Origin: Bacillus cabrialesii
Lineage (GTDB): Bacteria > Bacillota > Bacilli > Bacillales > Bacillaceae
Reading direction: 5' to 3'
NCBI RefSeq assembly: GCF_004124315.2
Contig: NZ_CP096889.1
Span: 1,347,001-1,411,000, forward strand
DNA length: 64,000 nucleotides
A program made the translations under genes and the position numbers. The notes beneath the pieces are model-generated. The model worked only from the letters and a program-made list of their open reading frames with translations. It was not told the DNA's origin and ran no database searches. This document shows, one piece after another, positions 15,527 through 23,907 of this stretch (its first letter is position 1; each line of letters starts with the position of its first letter).

Positions 15527-15879
15527 GTTATCAGCAGATGCTCATGCACCGCTGTGACATTTATCATGAGGCTGCACAAGTGCCGTCTGCTGGCCGGTTC
15601 GGCATTCCAGCGGACAAGCTGCAGCCGGTCATTTCATATCCTGACACACCTGATGAACAAGATGTCTCTTGCTATTTCACTGAAAAAACGCAGCAGCTGA
15701 TCCAGAAGGAGCCGGATCAAACTGTATATCACAGCTTTCTCGTCCATTTTCCGTTGTCAGCGGACATCCGCGTGAACGATAAAGTCATCTGGGAGGATCA
15801 CGCATATATACTAAAGCTACCGAAAAAGATCAGGCATCATCATTGGGAAGTCATCGCGGTCAGGGATGAAAGCCTATGA
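15523..15879 (+). CDS. xkdH: XkdH, head closure/stopper protein
   Basis: 118 residues. It has a beta-rich fold like YqbH/SPP1 gp16-type stoppers (MHRCDIYHEAA near the start, ADIRVNDKVIWEDHAYILKLPK near the end) that closes the connector after packaging. Both ends overlap neighbours by four bases. Confidence 0.88.
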   Translation: MSYQQMLMHRCDIYHEAAQVPSAGRFGIPADKLQPVISYPDTPDEQDVSCYFTEKTQQLIQKEPDQTVYHSFLVHFPLSADIRVNDKVIWEDHAYILKLPKKIRHHHWEVIAVRDESL

Positions 15880-16361
15880 AAATAACGGGACTGAAACAGC
15901 TGAATGCCTCATTAAAAGAAGCGGCCTCAGGCGGCTTTTCTCAACAGGCATCCCGTTGGCTTGAGGAGTGCGGGCAAGATTTTCTGGAGATCGTCCAATC
16001 TGAACTCATCAGCACACAAACGATTGATACAGAAAAACTGCTCAGCTCGTTCGAGAAAGGCGCGGAGGACAATCTCTGGATTGTGCAAAGCGGCGGGCTT
16101 TCGCTTGAAGTGGGCACACAGCTTGATTACGCCTCATTTTTGAATGACGGCCATTGGACGTCAAAAGAAGATGTGAGGTGGGTGCCGGGGCATTTTCAAG
16201 GCTCGCGGTTTATGTATGATCCCGCGGCTTCAACGGGAATGGCGCTCAAGAGAAAATGGATCCCGGGCACGAGCTACTGGGATCATGCGCTGCTTTTATA
16301 TGAACAGCTGTTTGAAACATCGCTGGAAAGCAAATTGCGCCAGTGGCTGAAGAAGCTGTAA
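15876..16361 (+). CDS. xkdI: XkdI, HK97 gp10-like tail completion protein
   Basis: 161 residues. It resembles gp10/YqbI family neck proteins: an N-terminal helix (LNASLKEAAS), a conserved LEVGTQLDYASFLNDGHWT element near residue 70, and a C-terminal helix. It joins head to tail. No catalytic motif. Confidence 0.87.
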   Translation: MKITGLKQLNASLKEAASGGFSQQASRWLEECGQDFLEIVQSELISTQTIDTEKLLSSFEKGAEDNLWIVQSGGLSLEVGTQLDYASFLNDGHWTSKEDVRWVPGHFQGSRFMYDPAASTGMALKRKWIPGTSYWDHALLLYEQLFETSLESKLRQWLKKL

Positions 16362-16373
16362 AGGAGGAGCAGG

Positions 16374-16814
16374 ATGAACAGCGAAACAGGATCGATCATG
16401 GCGTTTTTGTACGGCCAGTGGTCTGTTCCCATTTATGAACGTGAGCTGCCTGATCAGTTTCAGGTGCCGTCGTTATACGTCCCATCGCCATCTGTTTTCG
16501 AGGAAACAGATACGGTCTCCACATTTAAAAAAACCTACAGTCTCAGTGTGAAGCTGTTTCATCATGACTCCGTTCAGGCGCTGGATGAAGCGGACAGGCT
16601 CGCGGATGCCATCAGAGAAGCGAGGAATATGGTTCCGCTGCTCAGTGAATCCGGTGAAAAAACGGGGGATATGGTTCGCATCACCCGAATTGAGACAAGG
16701 GTGGGAGACAGGGGCGAGGCGGTCATGGTGATCAGGTGGAGCAGCCGATATTATTATTACAAAACAGAACAGCCTGTCTTACAGGATATCGACATGAACA
16801 GCGGGGTGAAATAA
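16374..16814 (+). CDS. xkdJ: XkdJ, tail terminator-like protein
   Basis: 146 residues from ATG 16374 (AAAGGAGGAG). Alpha/beta protein of the YqbJ/gpU-like family expected to cap the tail tube (SLSVKLFHHDSVQALDEADRLADAI). It sits immediately before the sheath gene, the position typical of tail terminators. Confidence 0.85.
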   Translation: MNSETGSIMAFLYGQWSVPIYERELPDQFQVPSLYVPSPSVFEETDTVSTFKKTYSLSVKLFHHDSVQALDEADRLADAIREARNMVPLLSESGEKTGDMVRITRIETRVGDRGEAVMVIRWSSRYYYYKTEQPVLQDIDMNSGVK

Positions 16815-16817
16815 AGG

Positions 16818-17036
16818 GTGGCAAAGGACAAACAACAGAAGAAGGCTGTACATACAGAGAGCCGGGAAGCTCTTTTTGATACAGCGGATTTGATTACGCA
16901 CGCGAAGGAATTGTTCGGCGTTAAGCCGGATATCCTTCAGGGGGCTTTATTTGGCGTGGATCAAACACGTATGACGAAATCACAAGCTAAACAATTGATT
17001 CAAACATTTCTAACTAAGGAGGTCATGTCATCATGA
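16818..17036 (+). CDS. 72-residue tail-region protein
   Basis: From GTG 16818, just after xkdJ; it overlaps xkdK by four bases. Basic N-terminus, then a helical C-terminus (DLITHAKELFGVKPDILQGAL) like the small YqbJ-YqbK intergenic proteins of the skin element. The pattern resembles a short LEM/SAP-like helical unit, but function is unknown. Confidence 0.8.
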   Translation: MAKDKQQKKAVHTESREALFDTADLITHAKELFGVKPDILQGALFGVDQTRMTKSQAKQLIQTFLTKEVMSS

Positions 17037-18433
17037 ATGGCGGAACATTTACAACAGGTAAAGAAAAAGAACGTGCAGGCATTTATTTTAACTTTAAAAC
17101 GACAGCGCAGGAGCGGGTGTCACTCGGTGAACGGGGGACAGTCGCACTTCCGGTCGCATCAAGCTGGGGCGAAGCAAAAACGTTCGTCTCCATTTCCAGC
17201 GTCGAGGATTTAAACAAAAAAGTGGGCCTCAGCATTGATGATCCATCTTTATTGCTTTTGCGTGAAGCGAAGAAAAATGCGCAAACGGTATTAATGTACC
17301 GTCTAACCGAAGGTGTCCGAGCGTCTGCTGATATTGCTGAGGGCGTCAAAGCGACTGCCGTATACGGCGGATCAAAAGGAAATGACATTATCATCCGAAT
17401 TAACCCAAATGTGCTTGATAGCGCTGCTTTTGACGTGACAACGTATATGGATGAATCAGAGGTTGATAAACAGACCGTCAAAAAGGCTGAAGAATTAAAA
17501 GCCAACGGCTATGTCACCTTTACCGGAACAGGCGATCTTTCTTCTACGATTCCGCTCACTGGATCAGAAGGAGAAACTGCCGCTGAAACGTTGAATGCAT
17601 CCGCTGGAATCCGTTTATCCGGCGGTACAGATAAAGCCCCTGTCAACTCCGACTATACAGATTTCTTAGCTGCGGCTGAAACGGAGAACTTTGATGTGAT
17701 TGTGCTGCCAGTTGCGGAAGGGGATCAGCTGAAGGCGACATTTGCTGCTTTCATTAAGCGTCTGCGCGACGGCCAAGGACAAAAAGTGCAAGGCGTCACA
17801 GCCAATTATGCCGGTGACTATGAAGGCATCATCAACGTAACAGAAGGTGTCCTGCTGGAAGATGGCACGGAAGTTACACCGGACAAAGCAACGGCTTGGG
17901 TAGCTGGTGCGAGCGCAGGAGCAACCTTTAACCAATCACTTACATTCGTAGAGTACGAAGGCGCGGTTGATGTGCTGCACCGCCTTGACCACGATACGAT
18001 TGTTGAACGACTGGGCAAAGGTGAATTTTTATTCACATTCGATGCCCGCGATAAATCCGTCAGCGTAGAAAAGGACATTAACTCACTCGTTACGTTCACA
18101 GCTGAGAAAAACAAAAAGTTCGCGAAAAACAAAATCGTCCGTGTCTTGGACGCTGTGAATAATGATTTAACACGCGAGCTGAAAGCCTTGATTAAATCGA
18201 GAAAAGGCAGCGGAAGCGATATTCCGGCGTCTGAAGACGGACTGCAGTATGTGAAAACGATGATCACACAATACATGACAACTCTTCAGGATGCTGGCGG
18301 CATCACTGGCTTTGATTCTGATGAAGATATCACCATTTCAATGAATGAAGACCGTGACGGCTTCTTGATTGACCTGGCTGTACAGCCTGTCGACGCAGCA
18401 GAAAAATTCTACTTTAATGTGGAGGTAAACTAA
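17033..18433 (+). CDS. xkdK: XkdK, tail sheath protein
   Basis: 466 residues, Phage_tail_sheath family. It forms the contractile sheath. Conserved features are the early GTFTTGKEKERAGIYFNF arm, GAKAxAxYGGSKGNDIII-type domain (near 110-125) and the C-terminal part (KNKIVRVLDAVNNDLTREL, NVEVN end) that links sheath subunits. It has high-expression signals: strong AAGGAGG and a position together with the tube gene before a terminator. Confidence 0.96.
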   Translation: MNGGTFTTGKEKERAGIYFNFKTTAQERVSLGERGTVALPVASSWGEAKTFVSISSVEDLNKKVGLSIDDPSLLLLREAKKNAQTVLMYRLTEGVRASADIAEGVKATAVYGGSKGNDIIIRINPNVLDSAAFDVTTYMDESEVDKQTVKKAEELKANGYVTFTGTGDLSSTIPLTGSEGETAAETLNASAGIRLSGGTDKAPVNSDYTDFLAAAETENFDVIVLPVAEGDQLKATFAAFIKRLRDGQGQKVQGVTANYAGDYEGIINVTEGVLLEDGTEVTPDKATAWVAGASAGATFNQSLTFVEYEGAVDVLHRLDHDTIVERLGKGEFLFTFDARDKSVSVEKDINSLVTFTAEKNKKFAKNKIVRVLDAVNNDLTRELKALIKSRKGSGSDIPASEDGLQYVKTMITQYMTTLQDAGGITGFDSDEDITISMNEDRDGFLIDLAVQPVDAAEKFYFNVEVN

Positions 18434-18434
18434 T

Positions 18435-18878
18435 ATGGCATTAAAAGCACAAAACACAATCTCAGGTAAAGAAGGCCGCTTATTTCTCGATGGCGAGGAA
18501 ATGGCGCACATCAAAACATTTGAAGCAAACGTCGAGAAAAACAAGTCTGAAGTAAACATTATGGGCCGGCGCATGACAGGCCATAAAACAACAGGGGCAA
18601 ACGGAACCGGGACAGCGACGTTCTATAAAGTCACATCCAAATTCGTGATCCTGATGATGGACTACGTCAAAAAAGGCAGCGACCCTTACTTCACACTCCA
18701 AGCCGTGCTGGACGATAAATCATCCGGACGAGGCACAGAGCGAGTCACGCTGTACGACGTCAACTTTGACTCTGCCAAAATCGCAAGCCTTGATGTCGAT
18801 TCAGAAGCGTTAGAAGAAGAAGTGCCATTTACATTCGAAGACTTCGACGTGCCTGAAAAGCTTTCTGACACGTTTTAA
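18435..18878 (+). CDS. xkdM: XkdM, tail tube protein
   Basis: 147 residues, Phage_tail_2/tube family of contractile phages (NTISGKEGRLFLDGEEMAHI near the start; TFEDFDVPEKLSDTF end). It polymerises inside the sheath. It begins two bases after xkdK and is followed by a strong intrinsic terminator. Confidence 0.95.
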   Translation: MALKAQNTISGKEGRLFLDGEEMAHIKTFEANVEKNKSEVNIMGRRMTGHKTTGANGTGTATFYKVTSKFVILMMDYVKKGSDPYFTLQAVLDDKSSGRGTERVTLYDVNFDSAKIASLDVDSEALEEEVPFTFEDFDVPEKLSDTF

Positions 18879-18900
18879 TCAAAACTGAAATTGCCATACG

Positions 18901-18928
18901 CAGACCTTTCGCAGAAAGGTCTGTTTTT
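18901..18928 (+). terminator. strong intra-operon terminator after xkdM
   Basis: CAGACCTTTC (18901-18910), GCA loop, GAAAGGTCTG (18914-18923), then TTTTT. A perfect 10-bp stem with a U tract inside the late operon, between the abundant sheath/tube genes and the scarce tail assembly genes. Confidence 0.88.
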
Positions 18929-18966
18929 CATAATGAGACCAATCAAAAGACAAGGGAGTTTTTTAC

Positions 18967-19413
18967 ATGAGCGAGAAGAACGAAAACGTATATGATCTTT
19001 CCTTTTTTATGCCGGGAAAAACAATTGAAGCTGAAGAAATCAAAGTGCCGATCTCAAAGCGTTTTGTTGATAAACAAGGGAACATCGTGCCATTTATTTT
19101 TAAAGCGATCACGACGGAGCGCATTGATGAATTAGAGAAAGAAACAACAACGTATAAAAATGTCAAAGGCAGAGGCCGTGTAAAAGATTTAGACAGCCAG
19201 CGCTTTTATGCCCGAATCGCAGTTGAATCAACCGTTTATCCGGACTTCCGTTCAAAAGAGCTTCGAGAAGCATACAAAACGGCCGACCCGGTAGAAGTTG
19301 CGAAACGTGTCCTCTCAGTTGGAGGCGAATACGCGAACTGGTTAAACAAAGCGATTGAGATTAATGGATTTGAAGATGAATTAGAGGATCTGGAAGAAGA
19401 AGCAAAAAACTAA
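18967..19413 (+). CDS. xkdN: XkdN, tail assembly chaperone (gpG-like)
   Basis: 148 residues from ATG 18967. It sits between tube and tape-measure genes, where tailed phages encode gpG/gpGT chaperones that keep the tape measure soluble. Its last codons are GCA AAA AAC TAA, which place an A AAA AAC slippery heptamer directly before the stop. Acidic C-terminus (EDELEDLEEEAKN). A second overlapping frame provides the T-type extension (see 19404-19592). Confidence 0.9.
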   Translation: MSEKNENVYDLSFFMPGKTIEAEEIKVPISKRFVDKQGNIVPFIFKAITTERIDELEKETTTYKNVKGRGRVKDLDSQRFYARIAVESTVYPDFRSKELREAYKTADPVEVAKRVLSVGGEYANWLNKAIEINGFEDELEDLEEEAKN

Positions 19414-19592
19414 TCAAGGATGGGCATAAAGAAGCCGTGTATCTCTACTATGCGATGCACGAGCTTCATTATTCTCCATCAGATTTATTAGAACTGTATG
19501 AAGCGCCCAGAAACTTTAAGGCGCTTTTGTATGGGCTGATTGGATATAAGCTTGAATTAATGGAAAAAGAATCGAGGAAAGGAGGTACATAA
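19404..19592 (+). CDS. -1 frame extension of XkdN (gpGT-like fusion tail)
   Basis: After a one-base backward slip on AAAAAAC (19404-19410), reading continues from CTA 19410 for 60 codons to TAA 19590-19592. The extension has a helix-rich sequence (EAVYLYYAMHELHYSPSDLL, then LLYGLIGYKLELMEKE), giving a fusion of about 208 residues. There is no good independent start with a ribosome site. Programmed -1 frameshifting here is widespread in phage tail clusters; for this locus it is inferred from the site and the open frame. Confidence 0.8.
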   Translation, partial: KKLIKDGHKEAVYLYYAMHELHYSPSDLLELYEAPRNFKALLYGLIGYKLELMEKESRKGGT

Positions 19593-19602
19593 TATCGCTA
19601 AA

Positions 19603-22600
19603 TTGACAGCTCGTTTTGACCTGGAAGATAAAGTTTCTAAAAAGTTAAAACGAATTCATAAAGGGTTTCAAATGGTCGAAAAAAAGGTGAAAACCATTAA
19701 TCGACAAATCAAAATCAGTATTAAGGCAGAGGACCAAGCCTTTTACAAATTGAGAAAGATCAATGACTATATTGTTTTGAAATTCGCAAAATCACTTGAA
19801 GTCAAAGTGGTCCTTGATGATCAGGCTACTGCCGGACTTGATGTTATTGAGCATAAGCTGAAACGGCTCCCAAAAGAAAGAAACATTACTGTAAGTCTAA
19901 TTGAACATGTAACAGATGCCTATAAAAAAATAAGAAAAATGTTGAGCGGAAATCAGTTTTCAGTCGGTCTTTTCGTCAATGATCAAATCACCCCAGCTAC
20001 AAAACGAATATTGGGATATTTGCAAAAGAACCTTAAAAATGGGTATTCAGTTAAATTAAAAGTGATTGACGAAATAACAAAAACCGTTAATCGAATTACA
20101 GCCCTTTTAAGAGATTTTGAAAAAACGTATACAGTTAAATTAAAAGTGATTGATGAGATAACAAAAAACGCTAATCGAATTACGGCCCTTTTAAGAGATT
20201 TTGAAAAAACATATACAGTTAAGATTATCGCTAAAGAAAAATTAGCTGCTGATAAGATAAGCGAGAAGAAACCGGAAGAAAAAAAGAATTGGTTTATGGA
20301 AACATTAGAAGACTTCGGAACAGCATTTAAAGATAAAGTAATAGAAACGATTCTTGACTCGTTATTTGAAAAAATTCCTGGATTGAAAAAAAATGATAAT
20401 GAAGCAAATACTGCGCCTGGGAATACGCAGAGTAATGATAAAGTTGATAAACGCAACACAGGGCAGAGATGCTGTTGCTGCTGCTGTGGGTGCGGAGGTA
20501 ATAGCTCTGGAAGCAAAGCCAACAAAAGATATAAAAAAAGAAAAAGTCCGACAAGTGCAAGGAATTCAGGACGAACACTGAGAGTTCCAGGCGAGGTATT
20601 ACGAAGACGTCAGAGCGGTGCATCAGGAGAAAGTGCCACAAGCGGAAGAAATTCTGGTTCTAAGTTCAGAAACTGGCTTGGAGGTATGAGGTCCACTGCC
20701 ACCGACTCTTCAAAATGGGGGAAAGTTTTAACGCCTTTAAAAGGTTTGGGGAAATTTGCGAAAGGTATACCTCTTTTAGGAACTGCATTAGCGGCAACCG
20801 ATTTGCTCGGGATGAACAAAGAAAATGCAGGTGAAAAAGTTGGTTCCTTTGCGGGGAATCTTGGCGGAGCTGCTGCTGGTGGAGCCGCGGGAGCAGCCGT
20901 TGGTTCTGTCGTTCCTGTTGTCGGCACTGCTGTCGGCGGAGTTGTCGGTAGTATCGCTGGCGGTATCGGAGGTTCTGATTTGGGATCCTCTATCGGAAAA
21001 TGGTTTGATGATGGCGGCGCTTCAAAAGCATGGGATGGAATTGTTGACGGTGCGAAAAATGCTGTCGATTGGATCAGCGATACTTGGTCTGATTTCTCGG
21101 ATTGGTTTATGGATAATGTCTGGACCCCTGTTAGTGATTGGGCCGGAGATAAGATTGATAAGATCACCGATAAATTTGAGGATGCTAAGAAATGGCTGAC
21201 TGATACCTGGAATGACGTGTCATCCTGGTTTGTGGATAACGTGTGGACCCCTATTTATAACACTGCAGTTCCGATTATAAATTTAGTAGTAGGTGCCTTT
21301 TTATTTGCCTGGGATGGTATCCAAGCTCTGTGGAGTATTGTTTCAAGTTGGTTTATGGATAACGTCTGGAATCCATTAGTTGACGGTGTCACTGATGCTG
21401 CTGATTGGATTTGGACAAAAATAAATGACGCTTGGACTTGGATCTCAGACACTTGGTCCACTGTCTCAACTTGGTTCATGGATAATGTCTGGAATCCGAT
21501 TAGTAATGCAGTTGCAACTGTTGCCGGCTGGATCCAAGCGCATATTGATTATGCACGAATTTGGATCCAATTAAAATGGCTGCAAGTGGCAACTTGGTTT
21601 TATGACAACGTCTGGAACCCAATCAGTACAGCTGTTAGTAACGTAGCAAATTGGATTTGGACGAAGATCAACGAAGCATGGACTTTTATTTCAGAATTAT
21701 GGTCTACAGTTTCAACTTGGTTCATGGATAATGTTTGGACGCCAGTAAGTGATGCTGTCACTAATGCAGCAAACTGGATCTGGACAAAGCTTAACGAAGC
21801 ATGGACATGGATTTCTGACAAGTGGAGTGCAGTTTCGTCATGGTTCAGTGAAAACGTTTGGAATCCAATTGTCTCGAAAGTGGAAGATGCCAAAAAATCC
21901 ATTACAGAAAAATTTGAGTCAGCTATAACAGCAGTTAAAGACGCTTGGAAAGGCGTTGAAAAATGGTTCACTGAAAATGTTGGTGAACCGTTAGAGAAAA
22001 TAGCTGACGGAATTAAGACGAAGTTTGAAGATACCTTCTGGTGGGTCATTAAACTCCAAGAATTGGCCGGCGCTGGAGGACGGTTCATAAATAACCTTAT
22101 CGGTAGAGGTGAGGAAGCTACTGGATTAACAATAAAGGAAACCGGTAAGTCTTCATCCGGTAAAAATACTAGCGGGGGCGGAGGAATTGCTGGTCTTGTC
22201 CAGTCTCAATCATCAGCGCCTACAAGTATTTTCCCTAAACAAAAAAGCGTTCTTGAAACTGAAAGGAATGCGACGGGTGGCTATATTACGAAACCAACCA
22301 TTTCATGGATTGGTGAAGCGGGTAAAGAGTTTGTGATTCCTGTTGATAACAACAAGGGCCGCGGTAAAATGCTTCTTTCTCAGGCCGCTTCTAAACTAGG
22401 AATGAGCGTTGTTGATGACATGGCTTCTGCTTCATCAGCAGGTGGAGAAACAGCTGTTTCACCTCTAGCTGGCGGAGCAACAGTTTCCGCTACAGTGTCT
22501 CCTACCGTTGATACATCGAGCCTTAATGAACAGGCTGCTTTTTTCGGTCAACAGTTCACGCAAGGCTTTGATCAAGGTATTGGCGATAATGTCGTTTCAA

Positions 22601-23907
22601 TGGATACTTGGAAACAGAAAAACGTTGGCCAACCTATGAAAAATTTGATCTCCTACTCTCCGAATTACGGAAAACAGGTGGTCAATGGTTATGCTAACGG
22701 TCAGAACAGTACGGCAACCGGAACGGATGGCTTCCTACAGACGAAAGTCAAAACACCATTTCAGAACACTGTTAATAAATCCTCTTCATGGGGAACCGGT
22801 ACAATCAAAGGGTTTGCTTCCGGTCAAAATAGTTCACAAACCGGGACTGATCAGTACGTAAATACTCATGTGAATAAGCCGTTTTTGAAGTCTAAAGAAT
22901 CATCAAACGGCTGGGGAACCGGAATGATTGGGAATTTTGTTTCAGGCATGACTTCAAAGGCAAGTGAAGTCCATGAGGCTGCCAAGGAACTGGCGAAAAA
23001 AGTTGAGAAGGCATTTCGTGAGGAGCTAGATATCCATTCACCTTCTCGTGTCATGATGAGCTTGGGACGTTTTGCCTCTGTTGGTGTTGTAAAAGGTCTG
23101 GATTCTGTCGATGTGAAAAAATATGCTGAAAAACAAGCTGGATCACTGGCAGCAGCTTATTCCGGAATGGGTGCAGTAGGCGGAAATGTGAAACAGTGGC
23201 TTATGGCTGCAATGATGGCCACAAAGACACCATTGAACTGGCTCTCGGGATTAATGACGATTGCACAGTATGAATCAGGGGGCAACCCTAACTCTATTAA
23301 CCTGTGGGATAGTAACGCAAAAGCAGGAAATCCATCACAAGGTCTCATGCAGACAGTTCCAACCACGTTCAATGCTCATAAAGCACCGGGCATGGGTAAC
23401 ATCAGAAACCCGATTCACAATGCCGCTGCCGCGATTGGCTACATCAAAAGTAGATACGGCTCAATTGACAATGTGCCTGGTATTAAAAGCTTGAAACGTG
23501 GCGGTCCCTATGTCGGTTATGCCAACGGCGGACTGATTACAAAAGAACAAATCGCCCGTGTCGGTGAAGGAAACAAGCGGGAATGGATCATTCCGGAGGA
23601 GCGGGGCATACGCGGCCGCTACCTCCTTCAGAGAGCGGCGCAGGCTCTTGGCATGGAAGTGACAGATCCATCTCAATCCCAGCAGTCTGAGCTTTCATCG
23701 GGACAAGTTTCAGCAGTTACTTCAGCTAGCCGGCCGACGTCAGCAGTTTCCGGATCAAAAGAGATTTATATTCAATTTAACGGTGACCAGCACTTCCATA
23801 ATGGACAAGACGCCGAAAGCCTAGCGGCGAAAATCAAGCAGGCGCTTATAGATGAACTGCAAAAGGATATCAATGTTGGAACGAAGGGGGTCGTTGCATT
23901 TGACTAA
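19603..23907 (+). CDS. xkdO: XkdO, tape measure protein with transglycosylase domain
   Basis: 1434 residues from TTG 19603; an in-frame ATC at 19594, eight bases after GGAGGT, would add I/M-A-K and is better placed. Order of parts: charged helical N-terminus with a 28-residue tandem duplication; a CCCCCCGC cluster (290-297); a Gly/Ala-rich membrane-like segment (about 405-460); eight exact 41-residue Trp repeats (about 500-800); two GGxITKP/IPV-type ruler motifs; an SLT lytic transglycosylase domain near 1210-1290 (YESGGNPNS, GLMQTVPTTF). It sets tail length and probably aids wall penetration. I recall 168 XkdO as 1332 residues, so this is a longer allele. The first 2.6 kb looks more AT-rich than the flanking genes. 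Confidence 0.93.
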   Translation: MTARFDLEDKVSKKLKRIHKGFQMVEKKVKTINRQIKISIKAEDQAFYKLRKINDYIVLKFAKSLEVKVVLDDQATAGLDVIEHKLKRLPKERNITVSLIEHVTDAYKKIRKMLSGNQFSVGLFVNDQITPATKRILGYLQKNLKNGYSVKLKVIDEITKTVNRITALLRDFEKTYTVKLKVIDEITKNANRITALLRDFEKTYTVKIIAKEKLAADKISEKKPEEKKNWFMETLEDFGTAFKDKVIETILDSLFEKIPGLKKNDNEANTAPGNTQSNDKVDKRNTGQRCCCCCCGCGGNSSGSKANKRYKKRKSPTSARNSGRTLRVPGEVLRRRQSGASGESATSGRNSGSKFRNWLGGMRSTATDSSKWGKVLTPLKGLGKFAKGIPLLGTALAATDLLGMNKENAGEKVGSFAGNLGGAAAGGAAGAAVGSVVPVVGTAVGGVVGSIAGGIGGSDLGSSIGKWFDDGGASKAWDGIVDGAKNAVDWISDTWSDFSDWFMDNVWTPVSDWAGDKIDKITDKFEDAKKWLTDTWNDVSSWFVDNVWTPIYNTAVPIINLVVGAFLFAWDGIQALWSIVSSWFMDNVWNPLVDGVTDAADWIWTKINDAWTWISDTWSTVSTWFMDNVWNPISNAVATVAGWIQAHIDYARIWIQLKWLQVATWFYDNVWNPISTAVSNVANWIWTKINEAWTFISELWSTVSTWFMDNVWTPVSDAVTNAANWIWTKLNEAWTWISDKWSAVSSWFSENVWNPIVSKVEDAKKSITEKFESAITAVKDAWKGVEKWFTENVGEPLEKIADGIKTKFEDTFWWVIKLQELAGAGGRFINNLIGRGEEATGLTIKETGKSSSGKNTSGGGGIAGLVQSQSSAPTSIFPKQKSVLETERNATGGYITKPTISWIGEAGKEFVIPVDNNKGRGKMLLSQAASKLGMSVVDDMASASSAGGETAVSPLAGGATVSATVSPTVDTSSLNEQAAFFGQQFTQGFDQGIGDNVVSMDTWKQKNVGQPMKNLISYSPNYGKQVVNGYANGQNSTATGTDGFLQTKVKTPFQNTVNKSSSWGTGTIKGFASGQNSSQTGTDQYVNTHVNKPFLKSKESSNGWGTGMIGNFVSGMTSKASEVHEAAKELAKKVEKAFREELDIHSPSRVMMSLGRFASVGVVKGLDSVDVKKYAEKQAGSLAAAYSGMGAVGGNVKQWLMAAMMATKTPLNWLSGLMTIAQYESGGNPNSINLWDSNAKAGNPSQGLMQTVPTTFNAHKAPGMGNIRNPIHNAAAAIGYIKSRYGSIDNVPGIKSLKRGGPYVGYANGGLITKEQIARVGEGNKREWIIPEERGIRGRYLLQRAAQALGMEVTDPSQSQQSELSSGQVSAVTSASRPTSAVSGSKEIYIQFNGDQHFHNGQDAESLAAKIKQALIDELQKDINVGTKGVVAFD
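20051..20218 (+). repeat. 84-base tandem duplication in xkdO
   Basis: Two adjacent 84-base (28-codon) units, 20051-20134 and 20135-20218, nearly identical at the DNA level, encoding VKLKVIDEITK...LLRDFEKTYT. The start of a third unit follows. High nucleotide identity suggests a recent duplication. Confidence 0.9.
21103..21996 (+). repeat. eight 123-base (41-residue) ruler repeats in xkdO
   Basis: The TGG of the WF-x-(D/E)NVW-x-P motif occurs at 21103, 21226, 21349, 21472, 21595, 21718, 21841 and 21964: seven intervals of exactly 123 bases. Units differ in sequence but keep further Trp positions (WIWTK, AWTWIS). No indels are tolerated between units, as expected for a coiled ruler. Confidence 0.95.

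Noticed and set aside
20610..22088. long minus frames (185 and 162 residues) opposite xkdO
   Set aside because: They mirror the Gly/Ala-rich and 41-residue repeat regions; the repeat phase keeps the antisense frame open by chance.
23852..23899. longer N-terminus of XkdP
   Set aside because: Lies entirely inside the xkdO coding region with no ribosome site, whereas TTG 23900 is well placed behind GGGGG.
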